From NCBI RefSeq assembly GCF_022581195.2, contig NC_061467.1, positions 9,734,001 through 9,798,000 on the forward strand: 64,000 nt of DNA, in the 5' to 3' direction. The first letter of the stretch is position 1. Each line of letters starts with the position of its first letter. Under the pieces are notes generated by a model that was given only the letters and a program-made list of their open reading frames with translations, had not been told where the DNA came from and searched no databases. This DNA is from Helicoverpa zea. Taxonomy: Eukaryota; Arthropoda; Insecta; Lepidoptera; Noctuidae. Positions 33,666-45,500 of the stretch are shown one piece after another. Position numbers and translations under genes: made by a program.

Positions 33666-36391
33666 ATAATGCATTAAAACTCAATAATACTCTGTACATA
33701 CAAACTTGTAAGCAGATTTCTCGAAGTTTTCTGTCCGTAATATGTCGAAATCTAACATTAGGTATTATTTCGGTACAAATAAATTGTATACAAATTATTG
33801 TTTGCATTAAATGGAAGTCATGATAATGGAAGATTTATTTTATTAAGATAAAAATCGTTTTTTCAGAAATGGGTTTGGATACTTTTACACGTGGGTTGAC
33901 ACAAATAACATAAATCAGTACATATTCTTGTATGCATTTAAATTGGTGTCTCATTATACAAAACTAGTTATGAGCTTGTACAAACTGAAATGTCACAATT
34001 CTGTATTCGCATAATTTCAGCTAACAATACATGATTATGTACCATACAGTCTATTTCAAAACAATCATTCAAAAATAGTTTCAATTGACACAAACACTAC
34101 CCATATTTTTGCATTAAAACTACCTACATAAATTATCAAAACCACAGAGCAACATATTACGGACAGAACAATTCATTCCCTATCACAGACTAGATACTCA
34201 ATTTAGATATACCAAAAATAATAGACGAGCGCTATTTTTTAACTCTGGTAAGTTTGCAATGCTGTTTACGATACCAATTGTTTATGGAAGACTTTGTGCC
34301 ACTCGCACCTAAATTTATTGGAATGCACCTTTTGAAATGAGTATTTTTATTTATAATTTATTGACAATTAAGTACAATTGTTGGCTAATGCAACTAATAA
34401 AATTTATAGAGACAATCAAACATCATTACTTTTTATATTAAAATTGATAATATTTGAGATGTGGCACATCAAATACAGTTGGGACCTTAAACAGCAGAGC
34501 TTACAGTCTATTTTAGTTTGAACACTCATGACGCAACTTGCTGAACACAGTTCACAATTATTTAGCAATCAATACTAAGATACTACAACACCTGTGTAGA
34601 TGGAACTGAACAATACAGATTAAAAAACCCAAAGGAATAAAGCTCATTCAGCCAAGTTGCCTTAAAAAGAGTGAATCCTTTTTAAAATAAAAACTCAGAT
34701 CTATAAATTTATTTAATCTTGAATTTTGATTGCACATTATACTCCTCCCATACTGCCACAACTTTGTAACAAATGAAGTAAACTGATTTATTTATATGTA
34801 CTTAAAGAAAGCTTATTCGACGTGACACCTAAATTATAATAACGGTTGAAATGTATTTGCCGGACATGTTACAGGTGTTTAAAGACTAAAGTGAAATGAC
34901 TAATGGGAAAATTAAATAATACTAGCAATTTTCTCTAACAATATTTTCGTTAATCTTAATTAAGTGTGCGTACTTTAGGTCCAAGAAAACTTTAATAATT
35001 ACACCTGTAACATGTCTGAAAAATCTTATTCAACAATAACCCAAAACTTAAATGCTGGAACCTACATAGATTGTACATTTTATTACAAAAACCGCCGCTC
35101 AGTGCCGTAAAAACGTTGATATGTACAAGAGATTACAAACTATAGTAAGTTGCCCTTATGCTAGACTATAATACACAAAACACGTCTCCTATACCTTGTC
35201 TTTATACACGCCAATGTTCTAAATTTTAGAACATTCACTAATATACACAAATGAATCAGTTACGCGTTATTGCCATCGAAATTAAGTAGTTTCTGTACTC
35301 TACACCTATAGGACAAACAACGATAAAATTAAGGCTCTAATGTAAGGCAGACGTCTAAACATTAAATAAAGCTTTCCGATCTATTGGCATTATATATTTT
35401 TTTTAATTTAGGCTTAGATTTTAGTTCAATTTGGCTTAGATGGTTACTAAGGCTTTGGTATGTGCGAAACATTAAATAAAATCAGATAAGATTTATTAAA
35501 ACAACAATGGATGTCTCTAAATAAGATAAATAACTGGTTTAACTGCTTTCCAAATACAGTAAAAGTAAAACATGTACCATTTTTCTCAACTATTTCATTA
35601 TTAATATTCGCACATAACAAAGCCTATAGCAACCATTTTGCACCAAACGTCCTTGCAAGGGAAATGATCCAATAACAACCCATTCCACTGTATGTACACT
35701 CGCCGTAAGTCGTCAGTCGCGCTGTCCTGCACTTTATTTATACAAAATGTTCCTTTTTAGTTTTTGTGTTGAGAGTATGCTTGTATGAGAATTGTATTGT
35801 TGGATATAAGTTTTGTCCTTGATAGTACTTCTTTGTTAAAGTTGCGTTTGATCTTTGCGTTTTTAGATTAGAAAATATAAGCTTTTTGGGAATCAAAGAT
35901 TTTTATTTTTCTTGGATCTTTGAGTAACTTTTACACTACAATCTTAGTTACATTGCCTCTTTTTTCGTATTTAGGCTATAGATTACAAAATGTCGAACGA
36001 ACCAGCGAATTTGTACTTATATTGAGACATTCAACATAGACATTATTTTCTCATTTTACAGTGATATTTTCAAATAAAAATCTGATACCCAAATTGTTGT
36101 TAATCTCTGGCAAAACATAACAGAATCAGATCACAACAAACAGAATCATGTCTGATTCTGTTGTTTTGCTTCTGACCCAAGGAATTTCAATCTGCAACAG
36201 TAGGCACTCCACAGATATGGCTCCTCCCTTCCTCTACAATACATTTAGATCCAACTAAAAAAAAAAAATAAACTCACCACTATACTCCCACAAGACAATT
36301 CCCCACACAAGCATACTCTAACACTTCACTATAACGTTCACAATCACTTTTTGAGCCAAACGACCATAGGTTCGTCTGGTTCACGCTTCAC
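33666..36391 (-). other. Region downstream of the zinc-finger gene, may include its 3' UTR
   Basis: Candidate minus-strand AATAAA signals occur at 35902-35907 and 35733-35738, about 490 and 660 bp after the stop. An 18-bp inverted repeat (GGACATGTTACAGGTGT near 34860; ACACCTGTAACATGTC near 35000) is present. No ORF of note. Confidence 0.4.
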
Positions 36392-36509
36392 TCAATCCAA
36401 TTGTTGCACTTGCACCACGGACGTGGGGGGCGGGAGGGAGATCTCGTACTTGATGAGGCCTGTCCGACCCGCTGATAACACGAGGCCTCCTACTTCTTTC
36501 GCGTCACCA
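36392..36509 (-). CDS. Zinc-finger gene exon 16 (stop)
   Basis: The acceptor is CTCCCACAG. Encodes GLVLSAGRTGLIKYEISLPP and ends VVQVQQLD with TGA at 36394-36392. Confidence 0.87.
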
Positions 36510-39500
36510 CTGTGGGAGGAAGAACGGTTTATTTAGATCAGTGGTTCTTAACCTTTTTGACATGAGGGACCACTTTAACTAAAGTTTGTCTTGCCGGGGA
36601 CCACCTCATCGGTTTACCTAAATTAGCACTAATTTCTTTATTATTTATCAAAAAAAAAAAAACTGAATTTTTGGGTCCGTTCTACTCAAAGCTAAACGCA
36701 TGTCGGCAGTTGTGTAGGTAAGCAAATGCAAATAAAGAAAACCTTGCCTATGGAGTTTCCAAATGCGCGAGCGAAGCGAGCGCGAAATTTTTATCGGACT
36801 TAAACCAAATATTACGTAAAATGTAGCCGAAACGTACTTAACTTTTTGTTTCTTGACAAATGCAAAAATAATATGCTGAATACGCGAGCGAAGCGAGCAC
36901 GAAATTTTGTCGGACTTAAAACAAAAATTTCGTAAAATTTAGCCCAAACGTACTTAACTTTTTGTTTGTTGACAAATGCCAAAATAAGGGCATACAGTTT
37001 CTGAATACGCGAGCGAAGCGAGCGCGAAATTTTAATTATTTTTTAAGACTCAAAATCAAAATTACGTAAACTGTAGCCCAAACATATATTTTCGTGAACT
37101 AGGTACGACACACCCGTTATACGTCCATGCCAAAACCCCCGCTCGCAATTATAAGTAGATAAAAATTAAGTTAGATAACGTATAGCAACGTCGCGAAGCT
37201 AAGCTTCGCGGACCACTTGGAATGCCTCCAGGGACCACCAGTGGTCCGCGGACCACCGGTTAAGAACCACTGATTTAGATGGATGTGATTTTTGACATGG
37301 TTAGTTAGGTGCATTGTGCTGTCATTTTTATGCTGATATACGATAATGTAGGAGCTTTGTAACAGGCTCACGAACCGATCCATTGTAAACGCCTAGCACG
37401 GTCGGTCAGTGGATGGGCCACCATCTTGTTACGGAAGGCACGTCAAAATGGTGATTTGAATATCTTTTGCCGTCGTAACGGGTAGTCAGAAGCCTAAAAG
37501 TCTGACAACCAATAACAGTTAGTTAGAAGCCCTTAGGGGTTTCGAGTTATTGGTTGTCAGACTTTACCAGTAACTCACTGGTGCTCACTGGGTTAAGGAG
37601 ATTAGATAGGCAAATGCTCAATGTGGCTCACTGATACTCGGCTGCATCCAGTTAGACCAGAAAAAGACTCCAAAGGCTACATATGTAATAATTTTGGGAG
37701 AGGAATGGAGCAGTGCTGAAAAGGTTAATAACCCCTATATTCATGGTCTTTCATAAAATATTCCAGACGTTATTACAATACCTGGTGGTATGCTGCCGCT
37801 GGTTGTGCTTGTGCGTGAGATGCGCGAGCGGCTTGACGTCGCGGCCCAGCAGCTGCAGCGGCGTCACCAGCCGCCGCGTGCCTAACCCACCCACCACTAT
37901 CTGGTTGCCGATCACCTGACCTGATCTGTTTGTTACCTGCGGAACATGAAATAAAGTTAACTAGGTGTTAACTAATTCATTAACAATAGATGGCCTGCGA
38001 TGTGAAATTGACTACATGTACTATCAATAAAGGTCTATCAATATCCTCTATCAATACATGTGATACCAATCCTTCCATATGGAATTTGTAAAATGCGAAA
38101 TGATGCTAATAAAACCAATCTAAAAATCTTCCATTTCCTATTTTTCAATGCCACTAAAGAAAATCCTAAAATTAATTCTTTTCTAAAATTATCGAAAACT
38201 CAAAAATAACTAACTAAACATGTAACTTACTCAGTAATAATAACTACCTACTACTATTTCAACTGTAATTTTATACAATTTACATCTACTAAATTAACAT
38301 ATTTCAAAATTCTTACAAGTATTTCTCCATAAAAATAACTGACTCAAAGATTCGACTTCTTTACATATTTTCTATTCCTTGCTTTGGACTTGGGCACTAC
38401 TTGAATCTAAACAAGTAAAAGGAACTTGAGAGGTGTTAATTAGAGCCTGGTTCGTCTGTTTTTTTTTTCAGTGTTTTTTTCTCATAATTGAGACTTTAGT
38501 TAATATGCGATCAACTTTCTTTTTTTAAGTGCCTTAGCCTCTTGTATCTTGCTAATTACAAAATAATAGTAAATTAATTAATTGTGTCTCACGTATCTGC
38601 ACTCTGACATACAACGGGATAATTATTTTTAAAAATTCTGCAAGAAAAACATAACCATGGTTGGTAGTAAAAGATGTTCATATTCATAAGGTCTATTATG
38701 TTATTGTTGCAGTTGCACCTGTCCTAGATGCACAGCTTGATGAAAATAATCATTATATTATAGGTCATGTTGAAAGTAACTCACAACTTGTATATGTGTG
38801 GCCTGCTGATGGTCCTGCTGGTCCATTTCGAGACTGTTCTGGTGTTGCACCTGTTGCTGTTGTTGCACCTGCTGTTGCACTTGTTGCTGTACTTGTTGCG
38901 CTTGTTGCGCGGCCTGTTGTGCTGCTTGTTGAGCTGCTTGTTGCGACGTGTTTACTGGTTGACTCTGTTGGTGAAATTAGATCTTTTATAACCTGAGTTT
39001 ATTATGTATGTTTTTGGAAACTTTTCCTACTTATATCAGGGTCGACTTCTTTACTTATCGAATGTAGAATGAGATCAAGTATTGAACATGGAGCGTCAGC
39101 TGATTTCAAACCATTTATGAAATTCTCGCCAAACTTTTAATCTTCACGGAATTGCGCGAGTTGCTGCGCAGAAACCTACTTTAGGTATTAGGTTTACGTG
39201 ACAGAGAGCACACGAGAAATATCGACACAAGCGCTACATGTGCTCGGAATTTAGTCCCGGACCACTTACGAGAACTGTACCTGGGCATCACAATTCCCTT
39301 TGCTAGTATAGGTATCGGCACGGATGTTGGGCTCTCGGCGGAAGAGTGGGGATCGCTTTGCGCACTGTACACATAAGGCAATAAACCAATAAATCGTTTC
39401 TGCGCCGGTGAAGGTCATAGCCCAATATCCGTGCCGATAACTATAACGATTGTCAGACTATCACAATTATTATCTATTCCTATAAAACATACAAAATCTT

Positions 39501-42500
39501 CTCACATTTCTAGGCGGCAGGTCCATGTGCTGGCGCTGGTGCAGCATGAGGTGGTTCTTCTGGAAGAACGCCTTCCCGCACTGGTCGCACACGTGCGTGC
39601 GGAGCGTGCAGCTGCCGTCCGGGTGTCTGCAAGAAGGGACAAACAATCACTTTGCCGCTCTGAAGTGAGCTGCTAATTAATGAGTTCATGATGGTCATAA
39701 TGATGATTTTTCAGCTCTGAATTAGTCACATAATGACTACAATGGGTAAGGGTTTTGTTTTTCAAATATTTTCGCTATTGGCACCACTAGTAGCCAACTT
39801 CAGAGCAGCAAGGTTATTTGTCGATCGATAGTACATTGTTATAAAATCGACTAATTATGCTATTGTTTTTACAGGTATCAATATAAGTCTTTTACTGTAT
39901 TCTTACAGAGCGCAGAAAATAAAAGTAGTTCATACCTTCTTTGATGCGCTAAAAGACCGTGTTTAGCCGCGAATCCCTTCCCGCAGTCTCCACAAAAGTG
40001 GATCTTCGGTCTGGGAGCCGTTATTTGATGATTCTGCTAAAACAACACGTTACATTGTTAATACATAATCTCTAAAAAACGACATATTGAATATTTAAAT
40101 ATTGAAAAATATTCCGAATGTATTATTATGTATGTGAGATTTCCGCTTATTTCTGAAAGTATTTTCGAAATAATCACATTTATTTATTATTTACTAATAA
40201 TGAATGCAACTCACCGCAGCTATAACTTGCGTATGCACTACGTTGTTGGGGTTAGAAGAAATTATCTGTATAGGTTGGTCTGGAACTATGAAACCTGAAA
40301 ATCATTTGGTATCCTTTAGTTAGCTCATATAGTAAATACAACAACAACTACTATATTAACTACAATGTTTTTTTTAAATTATAATAATTATGTTGTTGGA
40401 AGAGCTAGGGGCACGGTCAGTCGATCTTGTCATAACAAGTGAAGCCATATTACATTTCCTGGCTGTCATTTGAACATCTTTGGCAGTCGTTACAAATAAT
40501 CAGATGCCAGAAAGTCTGACAGCTAGCCCTACCAAGGTAATCGAATTTTCAAGTAACTAGATTTAGGAGTTCAGATAAGCAGACGCTCTATTGATACTCA
40601 GCTCCATGCGGTTAGAATGAAAACCAGTTCTGACTAAGGCTTTCATGACTAGGCAGATGATAACCTCTTTGTTTGTTTAATAAGCAATATAGAACATTAT
40701 CTTACTACAACAGAGTATATGTATACTTACTATGTTGTTGATGTGCGGCGACAAGCCCGGGCTGTAGGGCGGCAGTCAAAGCACATAAGTCCGTCACACA
40801 CGTGCGGTCACCCGCGTGCAGACGGACATGCAGGGATAACGCCTCCTGTAATAGTGAAAATATATAATTTATTATATTGTACATAATATTAGCTACTACA
40901 GTTTAGATACAACTTCAATCACAAAAATGTGCCTTACAAGATACCTCAACTGTTTTCACAAACCTATTTCTATGAGTTTTTATTCTTACTCAAAATTTAC
41001 TTTCAGAACAATAACCCTCTTATTATAAAACGCGGTATCAAATAAGTATCGGCTTTTGTACTACCTTTAATCCACCTTTAAGTACGACCTTGAAAAAACG
41101 TTATTACAAAACGCAGTTTATCGCAAGTCCTATTACTATCTGTAGTACAAAAGATAAACCATCGAGCCCCCTAGTTTATCTGCAGTACTTAGTCGACAAA
41201 CGTCAAATGCCGACATTATTTACTTTTGAGGTTATTTGTTTTGTGATGAAAAAAACGAAAGTGGATATAAATATGTGTGATTTGGAATACTTGGATGTGT
41301 TAGAATACTATTGAGAGTGTCCGGGGACCCAACAGAATGCGTCATCGACAAAATCTCTTCAAATTACCTGACGACAATTTTCGATATAAATATCGATTTA
41401 CGTTTTTCGAAATAATAGTCAATTGAATGCATGATGATAATCCAGGATGATCCTATGATGCTCAACTGGGCTCGCCATAAAGTAAGTAGCCTTTACAGTG
41501 CAAGTAGGTTGCCAAAACATCCTAATTAATTGTATAAGAGTCAAAGTTTTTATTATGGATGTTTGTTTATGTTCCACGCATAAACTACCACATAGATTTT
41601 GATGAAACTCCGAAAATATATTAGATTATCATACAGTCTATTGTTTATTTACAGATTCAAGACTATTTTGGCGTTTTGCACGCCGTATCTCTGCCAGTAA
41701 TATGCAATGTTTGTAAAAGACTGGAAGCTTGCTAAAATGTAGAAAAATGCCTAGATGAGAAAGGGAACAAGATTGTGTGATGAAGAACAGTGTCCAACAT
41801 GTATCAGTGCATTTGACTGTATAAATAGACATCGGAATAAAATATAATTTTCTACTTTTATGTTGTTTCAAATGTTTCATTTATTTTGGTAATTTAATGC
41901 ACACGATATTCTGTGTGTAAGTTATTGTGCACTTAATTTTGAAGAGGTCCTAATTAGATGCACAACGTCTTATTTAATCATTTAAATCGGGATGAAAATA
42001 ATCCAAATTATTTCTAACCTAAAAACAAAACAACTCGGAAACGCGCGCTGACGTTCCGTTATACGCGAAAACTCGATAGTTGTTTAAAAGAGAATAATTG
42101 GATCATATGTATATCGTTAAAAGATACTAGAAATATAAAATTACCTTTAAATAATAAAAAGTAATATTTTCAACTGCAGAGATATTTTTTTTATTATCAT
42201 AGTTATTTATTTTTCATCAAAATAGACTTAACAAAATAATGTAAAAAGGAACTGCGCATAGAATTCGGAACGATTGAACGAATGATTTAAATATTTGTTG
42301 CTTATAATCTGTGGATATTATTTGAACCATAGACAAATCGAAGTACTAAACAGTCTTCTCTTAGTCTACGTTTTGTAATAAGGATGTGAAGACTATCGTA
42401 AGTACCGTAACAAACCAAGACGTCTTCAGTCGGGTTTAAACCACTACTTGCGGCAGTTTTTATAATAAGAGGGTAAGGGTTATATTAATCTATCTTTTGC

Positions 42501-45500
42501 TATAAATAGGATGTACCTTAGTGTTAAAACACGATCCGCACTCAGGACACGCGTAGCCGGGCGACTTTTCCGACACTATTTGTCCGTCTGCGCCTATCAC
42601 CTACAAACAAAACAATCACATTAATTAACATCGCATTTATCTCCTAAATCTCAACAAAGAAGTGTTTTTTATTATATTTGTAGCCTAAAGGCGAAACTAC
42701 TGGACCCATAAGAAAAATTCTTAACTGTTGGGAAACTAGACTGTATACTACTATATTTTCGGGTTTCGGGTACGAGAAGTAGTTCACCAGGGAGGCTCTT
42801 GAAACCGCGGCAAAACAGCTAGTTGTAAATATAGTCTGGATTTAGTTGCCCTGAAATCCTACCTCAACATATTAAACCTACATAGTAATAAGAGTAACCT
42901 GTACAATTTGCGGTTTAAAGTCATCTTGTTTTATCACAGTTGCTTGTTGCTGTTGTTGTTGCTGTTGCTGCTGCTGTTGTTGTTGTTGTTGGGCCTGTTG
43001 CTGCGCTTGCTGTTGCGCTTGTTGCTGCGCCTGTTGTTGCGCCTGTTGCTGCGCTTGTTGTTGCTGTTGCTGCTGTTGTTGTTGCTGTTGTTGTTGTTGC
43101 TGCTGTTGCTGTTGCGATTGGCTTGTGGTGAGACAGTGCCGCGTTATTTTGCAATGTTGTTGTAACTCTGATTTGCATTTGAAGGCCTCGCCGCATTCTA
43201 AGCATGCTACTGCTCCTTCTCCCGTGTGGATTCTGGAAGAGAGCGAATAGTGTAAAAATTAAATAATGTTTGATTTTTTAAGTTCTCGATTTAATAAATG
43301 AAGAAATGTTAGTGCTTGATTTTCAAAATAAAAATATGATTATATACCTACATCGAATGACCGACTCTAATATATAGGGTCAGCATTTTGGACAAAAATT
43401 TGGTGTTAGTAATTGCCGTCTTTTCACCTGAGCGGATGCTTTTTTTAATATTTAGCTACCTGCTTACAGGATTTTTTTTAACGAATGCTATCTCACTCAA
43501 AGTTAAAGAATTTATGTTTTTTATGTAGTTTTCCTAACACTAACTTCATGTGCGTGACGAGCGTCCGCTTCTGCAGGAACTCCTTGCCGCAGACGGGGCA
43601 GGCGTGGGGCACGGGTGACGAGCTGGAACACTACTCACTTCATGTGCGTGACGAGCGTCCGCTTCTGCAGGAACTCCTTGCCGCAGACGGGGCAGGCGTG
43701 GGGCACGGGTGACGAGCTGGAACACTACTCACTTCATGTGCGTGACGAGCGTCCGCTTCTGCAGGAACTCCTTGCCGCAGACGGGGCAGGCGTGGGGCAC
43801 GGGTGACGAGCTGGAACACTACTCACTTCATGTGCGTGACGAGCGTCCGCTTCTGCAGGAACTCCTTGCCGCAGACGGGGCAGGCGTGGGGCACGGGTGA
43901 CGAGCTGGAACACTACTCACTTCATGTGCGTGACGAGCGTCCGCTTCTGCAGGAACTCCTTGCCGCAGACGGGGCAGGCGTGGGGCACGGGTGACGAGCT
44001 GGAACACTACTCACTTCATGTGCGTGACGAGCGTCCGCTTCTGCAGGAACTCCTTGCCGCAGACGGGGCAGGCGTGGGGCACGGGTGACGAGCTGGAACA
44101 CTACTCACTTCATGTGCGTGACGAGCGTCCGCTTCTGCAGGAACTCCTTGCCGCAGACGGGGCAGGCGTGGGGCACGGGTGACGAGCTGGAACACTACTC
44201 ACTTCATGTGCGTGACGAGCGTCCGCTTCTGCAGGAACTCCTTGCCGCAGACGGGGCAGGCGTGGGGCACGGGTGACGAGCTGGAACACTACTCACTTCA
44301 TGTGCGTGACGAGCGTCCGCTTCTGCAGGAACTCCTTGCCGCAGACGGGGCAGGCGTGGGGCACGGGTGACGAGCTGGAACACTACTCACTTCATGTGCG
44401 TGACGAGCGTCCGCTTCTGCAGGAACTCCTTGCCGCAGACGGGGCAGGCGTGGGGCACGGGTGACGAGCTGGAACACTACTCACTTCATGTGCGTGACGA
44501 GCGTCCGCTTCTGCAGGAACTCCTTGCCGCAGACGGGGCAGGCGTGGGGCACGGGTGACGAGCTGGAACACTACTCACTTCATGTGCGTGACGAGCGTCC
44601 GCTTCTGCAGGAACTCCTTGCCGCAGACGGGGCAGGCGTGGGGCACGGGTGACGAGCTGGAACACTACTCACTTCATGTGCGTGACGAGCGTCCGCTTCT
44701 GCAGGAACTCCTTGCCGCAGACGGGGCAGGCGTGGGGCACGGGTGACGAGCTGGAACACTACTCACTTCATGTGCGTGACGAGCGTCCGCTTCTGCAGGA
44801 ACTCCTTGCCGCAGACGGGGCAGGCGTGGGGCACGCGGCCGTGCACGCGGCCGTGGTTGACGAGCTGGAACTTGCGCGCGAACGTCAGCCCGCAGTCGCC
44901 GCACACGTACGGGGAGAGGGAACCGTGGAAGCGGCTGTGCATTACTAGGTGCTCCTGGGGGATAGATAAACTTTTGTTAGGTATATGGATATTTAGGCTC
45001 GCTTCACAGCTTATCCGCGAAACCTGTACGGGCTATCACTACGAACGCCCGGAGCCGGAGCACATATGAGGCGCTAGATCATCGTTTGACAGCGACGCGG
45101 AACGCCCGTGCTCCGCGAGTACAGTCGATATGAGCTGAATTATATAGAGGACCAAAGAGAATTTATGACCGTCTGATAAAAGGGGTGTCGTACGGGTCGA
45201 AAGATCAATGTAATTGTGTATTTATTTATTTATTGGTTTACCAACAATTGAATACAATAGCATAAACATAAAAAACAAGCAAAACAGATAAACAATAGTA
45301 CACAACCAGTTACAGGTAAACTCAGCATTCATATGGTAGTTGTACGTATGCAAAAAGTAAAACAATGAATTATATAGGAACTATATAGGAACTTTAAATA
45401 AATATTTAAATATATCAATATTAAACCTAAAAAGACACATTTATGACACAGATATGACAAAGCGACCACAGCTCCTCTTACATGTAAATCTTTGAGGTCA

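Noticed and set aside
42908..43205. Leu-rich, Val/Ala-rich and Ala/Thr-rich frames over the CAG/CAA tract
   Set aside because: Other-frame readings of the polyglutamine exon; only the Gln frame fits the splice phases.
43544..44835. CRISPR-like appearance of a regular repeat array
   Set aside because: Units are contiguous and identical with no unique spacers, and they derive from the adjacent zinc-finger exon in an insect genome.
43615..44948. A series of identical 63-residue plus-strand frames
   Set aside because: They are antisense shadows of the tandem finger units; the true coding strand is minus.
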